DNA of 64,000 bases, taken from contig CAWAMD010000005.1 of the NCBI GenBank assembly GCA_963783045.1, forward strand, positions 372,001 through 436,000, in the 5' to 3' direction. Source of the stretch: CAWAMD01 sp963783045 (GTDB lineage: Bacteria > Actinomycetota > Nitriliruptoria > Nitriliruptorales > Nitriliruptoraceae). The translations under genes were made by a program, and so were the position numbers. Under the pieces are notes generated by a model that saw only the letters and a program-made list of their open reading frames with translations, had not been told where the DNA came from and did no database searches. Below, piece after piece: positions 37,933 through 49,430 of the stretch; within the stretch, counting starts at the first letter, position 1; each line of letters begins with the position of its first letter.

Positions 37933-37999
37933 GCTTCCGCCGAAGCGCTTCCGCCGAAGCACCCGTGCTGGCAGGCGACCGCTTCGGCGGAAGCGCCTG
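37933..37999. terminator. Compound palindromic repeat, probable terminator
   Basis: The 14-bp unit GCTTCCGCCGAAGC occurs twice head to tail (37933-37946, 37947-37960) and once inverted (37981-37994). The first two pair with the third, which is itself enclosed by CAGGCG...CGCCTG. It follows the DUF222-HNH stop directly and precedes a molybdoenzyme gene. Confidence 0.7.
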
Positions 38000-38060
38000 A
38001 TTCCCTCCGCAGCAGTCGGACGCCGGTGGCAGACTCGGGGGACCCGAGCCGGGAGACGCC

Positions 38061-40298
38061 ATGAGCCCCACCGCCACCGACACGCACACCGCCTTCCGCA
38101 CCTGTCCGCTCTGCGAGGCCACGTGCGGTCTGGCCATCACCGTGGAGAACGGCGAGGTGACGGGCGTCCGCGGCGACGACGAGGACGTGTTCTCGCACGG
38201 CTACCTCTGCCCGAAGGGCGCGGTGATCGCGGACCTCGACCGCGACCCGGACCGGCTGCGCGCCCCGCTCGTGCGCGGCGAGGACGGCCAGCTGCACGAG
38301 GCGACGTGGGCCGAGGCCTTCGCGGCCGTGGAGGCTCGGCTGCGGCCGCTGGTGGAGGCCCACGGGCCGGCAGCCGTCGGCGTGTACCTCGGCAACCCGA
38401 ACGTGCACAACCTCGCCGGCGGGCTGTACGTGAAGCCCTTCGTGAAGGCGCTACGGACCCGGAACGTCTTCTCCGCCTCGACCGTCGACCAGATGCCGAA
38501 GCACGTGTCGAGCGGTCTGCTCTTCGGGGACCCACTCGCGATCCCCGTACCGGACGTCGACCGCACCGACTGGCTGCTGATGCTCGGCGCGAACCCGCTG
38601 ATGTCCAACGGCAGCCTGTTCACGGCCCCGGACCTGCCCGGCAGGCTGCGCGCGCTGCGCGAGCGCGGCGGGCGGCTCGTCGTCGTGGACCCGCGCCGTA
38701 CCCGCACGGCCGACGTCGCCGACGAGCACGTGCCGATCCGGCCCGGCACGGACGCGTGGCTGCTCGCCGGCATGGTGCACACCCTGTTCGACGAGGGTCT
38801 CGTCTCGCTCGACCACCTCGCGCCCCACGTCGTCGGGGTCGAGGAGGTCGCGGTCGCGGTCAAGCCGTTCTCGCCCGAGACGGCCGCCAGCGCCTGCGGG
38901 GTCGACGCGGCGGTGATCCGTCGCCTCGCCCGCGAGCTGGCCGCGGCCGAGCGCGGCGTCGTGTACGGACGGATCGGCACCACGACGGTCGCCTTCGGGA
39001 CGCTCACGTCGTGGCTCGTCGACGTCTGCAACATCCTGACCGGCAACCTGGACCGCCCCGGCGGCGCCATGTTCCCGCGTCCTGCGCACGTCGGTGACCG
39101 CTCGGGGCGCCCGGCCTTCACCACCGGCCGGTGGCACAGCCGCGCCCGGGAGCTGCCGGAGGTCCTGAGCGAGCTTCCCGCTGCCACGCTCGCCGACGAG
39201 ATCGAGACCCCGGGGGAGGGCCAGCTCCGCGTGCTGTTCACGATCGCGGGCAACCCGGTCGTGTCCACGCCGAACAGCGATCGGCTCGACCGGGCGCTTC
39301 AGACCCTCGACCTCATGGTCAGCGTCGACCCCTACGCCAACGCGACCACCCGGCATGCGGACGTCATCCTGCCGCCGCCGCCCACGCTCGAGCGGTCCCA
39401 CTACGACATCGCGTTCACCGGGCTCGCCATCCGCAACGTCGCGAACTACTCGGCTCCGGTGCTGCCACGCGCCGACGGCCAGCCGGACGAGTGGGAGATC
39501 CTGCTGCGTCTCGGCGGGATCGCGAGCGGGCTCGGCGCCGACGCCGACGTGGACGCCCTCGACGACTACGTGTGCCGGGTGCTGGTCGACTCGCTCGTCG
39601 AGCAGCCGGCGAGCCCCGTCCACGGCCGTGACGCCGACGAGATCATGGCTGCGGTCGCACCCCGCCGGGGGCCGGAGCGGCTCCTCGACGTGCTGCTGCG
39701 CACCGGCCCCTACGGCGACGCCTTCGGCAGCCGGAACGGGCTGACGCTCGCCACCCTCGAGGCACAGCCCCACGGGGTCGACCTCGGTGCACTCGAGCCG
39801 CGACTGCCCGACAACCTCGCGACCGAATCGCGGAAGGTCGAGCTGGCACCGCCCGCGCTCGTCGCCGACCTCGACCGGCTGGCGCAGGACGAGACGACCG
39901 CCGGGGACCGGCTGCGGCTCGTCGGCCGCCGGCACGTGCGGACGAACAACTCGTGGATGCACAACGTGCCGGCGCTGGCGAAGGGCCGCCCGCTGTGCAC
40001 GCTGCAGGTCCACCCCGACGACGCGGCGCGCCTCGACCTCGTCGACGGCGGCGACGCCCGGGTGAGTTCCGCTGCCGGGGCGCTCATAGTGCCCGTGGAG
40101 GTCACCGACCGGGTGATGCCGGGCGTGGTGAGCCTGCCCCACGGGTTCGGCCACGACCGGGACGGCGTCCGGCTGTCCGTCGCACGCGAGCAGCAGCCCG
40201 GCGTGACGAGCAACGTCCTGGCCGACGAGACGATGATGGACCCGCTGTCGGGCACGGCGGTGCTCAACGGCATCCCGGTGGAGGTGGCGCCCTGCTGA
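38061..40298 (+). CDS. Molybdopterin oxidoreductase, cytoplasmic, FdhA/BisC-like, substrate unknown
   Basis: 745 aa without signal peptide. [4Fe-4S] site Cys15-x2-Cys18-x3-Cys22...Cys50 (CPLCEATCGL, YLCPKG). At the Mo-ligand position there is neither Cys nor Sec: the stretch is NVFSASTVDQMPKHVSSG, so Asp143 or Ser may serve. Later motifs are normal (LLMLGANPLMSNGS, FTIAGNPVVSTPN, DVILPPPPTLERSHYD) and the C-terminal cofactor domain has RTNNSWMHNVPAL and LPHGFGHDRDG. It stands alone without ferredoxin or membrane subunits. Such single-subunit actinobacterial enzymes are widespread, but their substrate is unproven. Confidence 0.85.
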   Translation: MSPTATDTHTAFRTCPLCEATCGLAITVENGEVTGVRGDDEDVFSHGYLCPKGAVIADLDRDPDRLRAPLVRGEDGQLHEATWAEAFAAVEARLRPLVEAHGPAAVGVYLGNPNVHNLAGGLYVKPFVKALRTRNVFSASTVDQMPKHVSSGLLFGDPLAIPVPDVDRTDWLLMLGANPLMSNGSLFTAPDLPGRLRALRERGGRLVVVDPRRTRTADVADEHVPIRPGTDAWLLAGMVHTLFDEGLVSLDHLAPHVVGVEEVAVAVKPFSPETAASACGVDAAVIRRLARELAAAERGVVYGRIGTTTVAFGTLTSWLVDVCNILTGNLDRPGGAMFPRPAHVGDRSGRPAFTTGRWHSRARELPEVLSELPAATLADEIETPGEGQLRVLFTIAGNPVVSTPNSDRLDRALQTLDLMVSVDPYANATTRHADVILPPPPTLERSHYDIAFTGLAIRNVANYSAPVLPRADGQPDEWEILLRLGGIASGLGADADVDALDDYVCRVLVDSLVEQPASPVHGRDADEIMAAVAPRRGPERLLDVLLRTGPYGDAFGSRNGLTLATLEAQPHGVDLGALEPRLPDNLATESRKVELAPPALVADLDRLAQDETTAGDRLRLVGRRHVRTNNSWMHNVPALAKGRPLCTLQVHPDDAARLDLVDGGDARVSSAAGALIVPVEVTDRVMPGVVSLPHGFGHDRDGVRLSVAREQQPGVTSNVLADETMMDPLSGTAVLNGIPVEVAPC

Positions 40299-40356
40299 CC
40301 GGCTGCCGCGTCCTCGATCGCCCGCCCGTGCGCAACGAGCGGGCGTCCTCGAACGG

Positions 40357-40569
40357 CTACTCGCCCTCGTACTTGAACGAGACCTTCACCTTGGCGCGGT
40401 AGGCCGTCACGTTCCCTTCCTCGAGGACCATGTCCAGCTCGCTCACCTCGGCCACGCGGAGGTTGCGGACCGACGCGCCTGCGCGTGCCACGGCGGCCGC
40501 CGCCGCCTTCTCCCAGGACTCCGTGCTGGTGCCGACGAGCTCGATGACCTTGTAGACGCTCTCTGCCAT
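40357..40569 (-). CDS. Dodecin flavin-binding protein
   Basis: 70 aa, full-length dodecin: SVYKVIELVGTSTESWEKAAAAAVARAGASVRNLRVAEVSELDMVLE...AYRAKVKVSFKYE. Dodecins form hollow dodecamers that store or buffer flavin. The gene is monocistronic with a GGGA ribosome site 9 nt before ATG. Confidence 0.95.
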   Translation of the reverse strand: MAESVYKVIELVGTSTESWEKAAAAAVARAGASVRNLRVAEVSELDMVLEEGNVTAYRAKVKVSFKYEGE

Positions 40570-40756
40570 GGTGGATCTCCCTGTCCGGCGAGCCGCTCGC
40601 TCACGTCACCACACTGGTCGCGCCGACGGGCCATGGCAAGGACTCGCATCACGTTGTCGCCGCTGAGCGGACATGTTGCGCACGGAGCGTAAAGTTGCTC
40701 ACGCTCCGTGCCGATGGGACCAAGGAAGGTCTGTCACGTGCACATGGGGACGGGGT

Positions 40757-42853
40757 ATGACGGGGACGATTCGACGTACGACACGATCGCGGTGGTGGGT
40801 CGCCGCCCTGGCGACATCGCTGCTGGTGCAGCTCCTGGTGGCGCTCCCGGCCCGCGCTCAGAGCCCTTCGGTCCGAAGGCTCGCCGGCAGCAACCGCTTC
40901 GCGACCGCGGCAGCCGTGTCCCGGGACGCCTTTCCTGGCGGGGCAGAGACGGTCTTCGTCGTCACGGGCGGGGACTTCGCCGACGCGCTGACCGTCAGCG
41001 CGTCGCTCGCCGGACAGGCACCGGTGCTGCTCGTGTCGCGCACGAACGTGCCAGCCGAGACGGTGACCGAGCTCCGGCGTCTGCACCCCACGAACATCGT
41101 CATCGTCGGCGGGACGGGCGCGATCAGCTCGGGCGTGGAGGTGCGGCTCGCCGCGCTGTCCGGGTACCAGACGGTCCGGGTCGCCGGCCGGGACCGCAAC
41201 GAAACGGCCGCGATGATCTCGCGCTCGCTGCATCCCGACGGCGCGAAGGTGGCCTACGTCACGACGGGCTATAGGTTCCCGGACGCGCTGTCCGCGACCG
41301 GCGCCGCAGGGAGCGAAGGCGCCCCCGTCCTGCTGACGACACCGACGGTCCTGCCGGATTCCACGAAGGCGGAGCTTCAGCGCCTGCAGCCCGAGACGAT
41401 CGTCGTCGTCGGGCGTGAGGGGGACGTGTCGACGGCGGTCATGTCGCAGCTCTCCTTCCTCGCGAGCAAAGACGTGATGCGTGTCGCCGGCAGCGACGAC
41501 ACCACAACCTCCGCGAAGGTGTCGCACGAGGCCTTCCAGAGCTCGCGCCGGGCATACGTCGCCACGGTCGCCTCGTTCCCCGACGGCCTCACCGGTGGTG
41601 CGGTCGCCTCGGGCCTGCCTGCTCCCCTGCTGCTGGTGCAGCCGGACCGGGTGCCCGACTCGGTCGCCTGTGAGCTGATGAGACTCGGCGTCGACGACAT
41701 CGTCGTCCTCGGGGGCTCGAAGGCCATCTCGGACGGTGTCGTCCGTGAGCTCGACCAGGGCTACCGGGCGGGACAGGTACCCGGCTGTGAGGAGAGCCCA
41801 CCCGCCATCGACCACACGGTCGCCGTCGAGGGCGCCCCGGTCTACAACATGGTCGTGACCGCCGACAGCGGTCGCGCCTACCTCGTGAACAACCGGTACA
41901 ACCGGGTGGAGGTCCTCGACCTCAAGACCTGGACACTGGGCACGCCCATCTCCGTCGGCTCGGACCCCTTCGACCTCGCCCTTTCTCGTGACGGGAAGCA
42001 GCTCTTTGTCACGAACAGCGGGAGCAAGGACATCTCGCGCGTCGACCTGGCAGCCGGCCGTGAGGTCGCTCGGATCCCGCTGGACCACAAGGTCCTGAAC
42101 CCGGGACGTGCCTTCTACGTCGAAACGACGCGGAGTGGGAAGCTCGCCCTGTGGCCGAGCACGTTCTCCCCGCTGAACGGCGGGGAGGCCGCGACGCTGT
42201 CCCTCATCGACCCAACAAGCCCAACGGCTCCCGTACAGTCCTTCGAAACGAAGGTGACCGGCACCATCGGCAGGATGCAGGCGATCGCCGACAGCGCGCG
42301 GATCGCCGTGTCGATCGACAACCGGCTCGGCGTTTTCGACACCGGCACGAACGAGTTCCGTCCGAAGGACGGCGCAGACTTCACGGCTGTCGACGGCGGC
42401 CAGCCGGTCACCGAGCTGGCGTTCAGTGCAGACGGGAAGACCGGCGCAGTCGACAGCGGAGGCGGCACCTCGTTCATCCTGGAGAACGGTCTCGGTACCG
42501 GTCTCGACAACTGGCTCCAGCTGCGAGGAACGGTCACGGACCACGACGGTTCGGACCCGACCTACGGCATGGCGATCTCGAACGACGGACAATTCCTCTA
42601 CCGCGTGAACAAGCGTGGCCTGGTGGAGGCGGCCCAGATCCGCAATTCCGCCGGCGCGTTCGACTGCTTCCTCGTGGGAGCGACCATGCCGTTGACCGAC
42701 AGCGTCGGTGGCGACACGACCTACCGGAACACGCCACCGGCCGACCTGGCCCATCGTGTGGCACTGACCCCGGACGGCAAGACGCTGCTCGTCGCAACGG
42801 ACCACGGGGTCGAAGGCCTGGTCGGGGTCGTTTCGACCAGTTGCCCGCGGTAG
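40757..42853 (+). CDS. Secreted protein with three CWB2 repeats and a beta-propeller domain
   Basis: 698 aa from ATG 40757. Basic start and signal peptide (RWWVAALATSLLVQLLVALPARA). CWB2 repeats begin LAGSNRFATAAAVS, VAGRDRNETAAMIS and VAGSDDTTTSAKVS (~35-365). The C-terminal half reads as a YVTN/lactonase-like propeller with blades such as NMVVTADSGRAYLVNNRYNRVEVLDL, DLALSRDGKQLFVTNSGS and ELAFSADGKTGAVDSGGG. Probably a wall-bound binding or scaffold protein. Codon use is a little less GC-biased than its neighbours. It converges on ppdK. Confidence 0.87.
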   Translation: MTGTIRRTTRSRWWVAALATSLLVQLLVALPARAQSPSVRRLAGSNRFATAAAVSRDAFPGGAETVFVVTGGDFADALTVSASLAGQAPVLLVSRTNVPAETVTELRRLHPTNIVIVGGTGAISSGVEVRLAALSGYQTVRVAGRDRNETAAMISRSLHPDGAKVAYVTTGYRFPDALSATGAAGSEGAPVLLTTPTVLPDSTKAELQRLQPETIVVVGREGDVSTAVMSQLSFLASKDVMRVAGSDDTTTSAKVSHEAFQSSRRAYVATVASFPDGLTGGAVASGLPAPLLLVQPDRVPDSVACELMRLGVDDIVVLGGSKAISDGVVRELDQGYRAGQVPGCEESPPAIDHTVAVEGAPVYNMVVTADSGRAYLVNNRYNRVEVLDLKTWTLGTPISVGSDPFDLALSRDGKQLFVTNSGSKDISRVDLAAGREVARIPLDHKVLNPGRAFYVETTRSGKLALWPSTFSPLNGGEAATLSLIDPTSPTAPVQSFETKVTGTIGRMQAIADSARIAVSIDNRLGVFDTGTNEFRPKDGADFTAVDGGQPVTELAFSADGKTGAVDSGGGTSFILENGLGTGLDNWLQLRGTVTDHDGSDPTYGMAISNDGQFLYRVNKRGLVEAAQIRNSAGAFDCFLVGATMPLTDSVGGDTTYRNTPPADLAHRVALTPDGKTLLVATDHGVEGLVGVVSTSCPR

Positions 42854-42866
42854 GACGCTCGGGCAA
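42841..42866. terminator. Weak hairpin after the CWB2-propeller gene
   Basis: TTGCCCG and CGGGCAA form a 7-bp stem with a 12-nt loop overlapping the stop codon. A second imperfect stem (CGGTCGA...TCGACCG, 42871-42895) follows. Both lie between convergent genes. Confidence 0.4.
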
Positions 42867-43015
42867 CCGACGGTCGAGCAGCCGCTCGTCGACCGCCAGT
42901 GGCCCGGCTGTGCCTCACCGGCTGACCGTGCCCCGCTCGAAGTGCGTTCGAGCACGCACACGTGCTCAACTGCACTAGTGCGCCGCCGGGAGCCGGGCGA
43001 GCGTGGGGCGGTCGG

Positions 43016-45631
<2,616 letters not shown>

Positions 45632-45825
45632 GGCGGGCGACTCCTCCACGGCGTCGGTGGCTCGGCGACAGCAGTCGCTTCCACCGCCGCCGCGGCCGGG
45701 GACGCAGCGCCCGGCCGCTCGGCATGATCCCGCGTCCGGGCGGGCCCGCACAGGGCCACAGGTCCCATGGCGGGTTCCCGAGGAGCCCTTCCCACCGCCC
45801 ACCGTGGCGGCGACACCACGCTGGG

Positions 45826-48357
45826 TCAGGCGTCGGCGTCGAGCCGGCGGGCCCGCAGGGTGCGGACCAGCGTGTCACGCTGCTCGAGCAGCTCGCGACG
45901 CAGCGGCCGCGTCAGGTCCTCGCGGGCGAGATAGTCGTCGACCTCGGCCAGGACCTCGTCGCTCGCCGCCCAGTGCGGGAACATGCCGCCGGAGAACTCC
46001 AGCGACCAGTCGAGGCTGCGCTCCTTCCAGACCCGGTCGAGCGCCTCGAAGTAGCGGGCGACGAACGGCGCGAGCACGTCGGGCTGCTCGAGCTGGGAGA
46101 ACCCGCCGATGAGCTGACGTGACATCGTGTGGGACAGGTCGTGCTCCTCGACGAGGCGGCGGAAGGCGGCCTCCTTGGCTTCGGTCTCCGGCCGGGCGGC
46201 CCGGGCCGTCGCCGCGTGCCGCTCACCGAGGTCGGTCGGGTCCCGCTCGAGCTCGCGCGCGACGAGCCCCTCGTCGGCAGCGCCGGCGATGGCCAGCCGG
46301 GTGACGAGGTGCCAGCGCAGCTCGGTGTCGATCGCGAGCCCGTCGATGACGAGGTCGCCGTCGAGGAGCCGCCGGAGGTCGGTGAGGTGGTCCCCGTCGC
46401 GGGCCACGGTGGCCCAGTGGCGGGCCCAGGCGAGCTGGTGGTCGCTGCCGGGGGCCGCCTCCTCGAGCCGTGCGCGGGCGTGCGACGCCAGCCGTTCGGC
46501 CAGGGCGGCACGGTTCGACGGGTCGCCGTAGCGGTCCATGGCGGCCACGGCGCGACCGAGGAGACGCTCGAGCACGCCGACCTCGGTCTCGCTCGCGACG
46601 TTGCTGACGACCATGTCGACGAAGCGGCGGGCCGGCAGGACGCCGTCGCGCACCATGTCCCAGGTCGCCGACCAGACCAGCGCCCGGGGGAGCGGCTCGA
46701 CGAAGCGGTCGAGGTGCTCGGTCACGGTCGCGGTGGTGCGCTCGTCGAGGCGCAGCTTCGCGTAGGTGAGGTCGTCGTCGTTGACGAGGATCGCGTCGGG
46801 CGCGCGGCGCCCGGACAGCGACGGGACCTCGGTGCGCTCGCCGACGACGTCGAGCTCGAGCCGCTCGGTGCGGACGAGACCCTCCGGCTGCAGCGCGTAG
46901 AGGCCGACGGCGACACGGTGCCGGCGCAGCGTCGGGTGGTCGTCCGGCGCCTCCTGCACGATGGCGAACGACCGGAGCTGCCCGCCGTCGATCGCGTACT
47001 CCGCGGCCAGGGTGTTGACGCCGGTGGTGGTCAGCCACTCGTCACGCCAGCCACCGAGCTCGCGGCCCGACGCGTCCTCGAGCGCCGCGAGGAAGTCCGC
47101 CAGGCTGGCGTTCCCGTAGGCGTGGTCGGCGAAGTAGCGACGGCAGCCGGCGAGGAACGCATCCTGCCCCACCCAGGCGACGAGCTGACGCAGCACCGAC
47201 GCGCCCTTCGCGTAGGTGATGCCGTCGAAGTTCTGGTGCACCGTCTCGACGTTGACCATGTCGGCGGCGATCGGATGGGTGGAGGGCAGCTGATCCTGGA
47301 ACTTGGCCCACGCCTTCTCGGAGTCGAGGAAGGTGACCCAGCCGTTCGTGAACCGCGTGGCCTCGGTCTGCGAGAGCACGGCCATGAACGTCGCGAAGCT
47401 CTCGTTCAGCCACAGGTCGTCCCACCAGCGCATGGTGACGAGGTCGCCGAACCACATGTGCGCCATCTCGTGCAGGATGGTCTCGGCCCGCCGCTCGCGC
47501 GCGGCGTCGGTGACCTTCGAGCGGAAGATGTAGGCCTCGGAGAACGTGACGCAGCCGGGGTTCTCCATGGCGCCGGCCGAGAACTCCGGCACGAACAGCG
47601 AGTCGTACTTGCCGAAGGGGTAGGCCATGTCGAAGGCCTCGGCGTACCAGTCGAGGCCCTGCTTGGTCAGGGTGAACAGCTCGTCGTGCTCGAGGTGGTC
47701 GGCGAGCGAGGCACGTGCGTAGATCGCGAGCTCGACGTCGCCGTGGCGGTCGCGAACGACCGTGTACGCGCCGGCGACGATCGCCGTGACGTAGGGCGAC
47801 AGCGCCGGGGTGGTGGCGAAGACCCAGCGCCCGCCGCGGTCGAGGTCGGGCGTCTGCGTCGCCGCCATGTTGGACACGACGTGCCACCCGCCCGGCGCGT
47901 CGACGGAGAAGTCGAAGGTGGCCTTCAGGTCGGGCTGGTCGAAGCACGGATAGACGAGGTGGGCGTCGAAGGGCTCGAACTGGCTGTGCAGGTAGACGCG
48001 CTCGTCGGTGGGGTCGCGGAAGAAGTGCAGGCCCTTGCCCTCGTGCTGGTAGGCCATCGTGGCCTCGACCCGCAGCTCGTTCTCCTCCTCGAGCCCCCGC
48101 AGACGGATGCGGGTCGGTTCGACCGCGTCCTGCGCGATCGGCTGACCGTTCAGCTCGACGCGCGCGACCGAGTCGGCGGTGCAGTCGAGGAAGGTGTCGG
48201 CACCCGGCTCGTCGCAGCGGAAGCGCACGGTCGTGGTGGACCCGAACGTCTCGTCCCCCCGGGTGAGGTCGAGGTGGACCTCGTAGTGCAGATCGTGAAG
48301 GATCTCCGCGCGGCGGCGCGCCTCCTCGCGGGTCAGGTTCTCCTCCGGCACGGCCAT
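45826..48357 (-). CDS. pepN: Aminopeptidase N (M1 zinc metallopeptidase)
   Basis: 843 aa from ATG 48357 (AGGAAG ribosome site). Substrate motif GAMEN at ~262-266 and the zinc site HEMAH...WFGDLVTMRWWDDLWLNESFAT from ~296 (HExxH-x18-E). A long helical ERAP1-like C-terminus follows. No signal peptide: a cytosolic enzyme removing N-terminal residues from peptides. An alternative ATG 48396, 14 nt after a TAGCCT -10-like box, would add 13 residues (PPDKPSPTPRKLM) and have almost no leader. Confidence 0.95.
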   Translation of the reverse strand: MAVPEENLTREEARRRAEILHDLHYEVHLDLTRGDETFGSTTTVRFRCDEPGADTFLDCTADSVARVELNGQPIAQDAVEPTRIRLRGLEEENELRVEATMAYQHEGKGLHFFRDPTDERVYLHSQFEPFDAHLVYPCFDQPDLKATFDFSVDAPGGWHVVSNMAATQTPDLDRGGRWVFATTPALSPYVTAIVAGAYTVVRDRHGDVELAIYARASLADHLEHDELFTLTKQGLDWYAEAFDMAYPFGKYDSLFVPEFSAGAMENPGCVTFSEAYIFRSKVTDAARERRAETILHEMAHMWFGDLVTMRWWDDLWLNESFATFMAVLSQTEATRFTNGWVTFLDSEKAWAKFQDQLPSTHPIAADMVNVETVHQNFDGITYAKGASVLRQLVAWVGQDAFLAGCRRYFADHAYGNASLADFLAALEDASGRELGGWRDEWLTTTGVNTLAAEYAIDGGQLRSFAIVQEAPDDHPTLRRHRVAVGLYALQPEGLVRTERLELDVVGERTEVPSLSGRRAPDAILVNDDDLTYAKLRLDERTTATVTEHLDRFVEPLPRALVWSATWDMVRDGVLPARRFVDMVVSNVASETEVGVLERLLGRAVAAMDRYGDPSNRAALAERLASHARARLEEAAPGSDHQLAWARHWATVARDGDHLTDLRRLLDGDLVIDGLAIDTELRWHLVTRLAIAGAADEGLVARELERDPTDLGERHAATARAARPETEAKEAAFRRLVEEHDLSHTMSRQLIGGFSQLEQPDVLAPFVARYFEALDRVWKERSLDWSLEFSGGMFPHWAASDEVLAEVDDYLAREDLTRPLRRELLEQRDTLVRTLRARRLDADA

Positions 48358-48453
48358 GAGCTTCCTCGGCGTCGGGGACGGCTTGTCGGGGGGCATCGCC
48401 CAGCCGATGCAGGCTAGACGGCCGGCGCGACGGTGTCCCCGCCCGCCCCCCGT

Positions 48454-48491
48454 GGGTCCGCTCAGCGCTCGGGGGTCCGCTCAGCGCTCGG
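48454..48491. repeat. Perfect 19-nt tandem duplication
   Basis: GGGTCCGCTCAGCGCTCGG occurs twice in direct succession in the gap between the M1 peptidase promoter and the enoyl-CoA hydratase end. Each copy contains the palindrome AGCGCT. It may be a binding site pair or a slippage duplication. Confidence 0.7.
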
Positions 48492-48541
48492 GACCCGTAC
48501 CGACACCCTAATGGACCCTGGTGACACGGTCGCCCTCGACC

Positions 48542-49315
48542 CTATGCACCGAACCGGCCGCCCCGGCCGGCGCCGTCGACGAACCGGGCCACGCCCGCGG
48601 CCATGTCTCCGTCGCCCATGCTCGCGACCCCCCGCTCGTGCTCGGCGATCAACGCGTCCGGCACCGGCCGGTCGAAGGCGGCGAGCGCGCTCGCCCGGTC
48701 GGCGCGCAGGCAGGCCTGCGGGAAGGTGCCGAGCAGCGTCGCGACCTCCTGGGCGACCGTCAGCGTCGTCCCCGGCTCGCAGACGCGGTTCGCGAGCCCG
48801 ATCGCCAGCGCCTCCTCCGCGTCGACCGGCCGACCGGTCAGGATGAGGTCGAGCGCCCGCGACAGCCCGATGAGCCGCGGCAGCCGGACCGTGCCCCCGT
48901 CGATGAGCGGGACGCCCCACCGGCGACAGAACACCCCGAGCACCGCGTTCGACGCCATCACCCGCAGGTCGGCCCAGCACGCGAGCTCCAGCCCGCCGGC
49001 GACCGCATGCCCCTCGATGGCCGCGATCACGGGCTTGGACAGGGCCAGCCGCGAGGGACCCATCGGCCCGTGCTCGGACGGCTCGAGACGGTTGCGCCGG
49101 TCCTCGTCCCCGGCGACCGCCTTGAGGTCCGCGCCGGCGCAGAAGGTCCCGCCGGCCCCGGTGAGCACGGCCACGTCCAGGCCGTCGTCGCCGTCGAAGC
49201 GGCGGAACGCGTCCTCGAGGGCGTCGGCGGTGGGCCGGTCCACGGCGTTTCGGACCGCCGGCCGGTCGATGGTGACGGTGAGCACACGCTCGTGCACCTC
49301 GGTGTGGACGGTCAT
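48542..49315 (-). CDS. Enoyl-CoA hydratase/isomerase family protein
   Basis: 257 aa crotonase fold. LTVTIDRPAVRNAVDRPTADALEDAF, the oxyanion-hole region GAGGTFCAGADLKAVAGD, and ALSKPVIAAIEGHAVAGGLELACWADLRV. The first catalytic Glu position (GTVRLPRLIG in place of the GxxxRLPR-x(E/I)G) fits hydratase/isomerase members with relaxed active sites, so the reaction is not certain. Divergent from an acyl-CoA synthetase gene, a natural partner. CAGGAG ribosome site before ATG. Confidence 0.9.
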   Translation of the reverse strand: MTVHTEVHERVLTVTIDRPAVRNAVDRPTADALEDAFRRFDGDDGLDVAVLTGAGGTFCAGADLKAVAGDEDRRNRLEPSEHGPMGPSRLALSKPVIAAIEGHAVAGGLELACWADLRVMASNAVLGVFCRRWGVPLIDGGTVRLPRLIGLSRALDLILTGRPVDAEEALAIGLANRVCEPGTTLTVAQEVATLLGTFPQACLRADRASALAAFDRPVPDALIAEHERGVASMGDGDMAAGVARFVDGAGRGGRFGA

Positions 49316-49430
49316 CGCCGGCTCCTGTTGGCTCGTCGGGGCGTCGGGCGCCGCCGTGGCACCCTAGGTCCGGGGGCAGGCCCTACGATGCGAGGCCACG
49401 CGCCGACGACGGACCTCGAGGGAGATCGTC

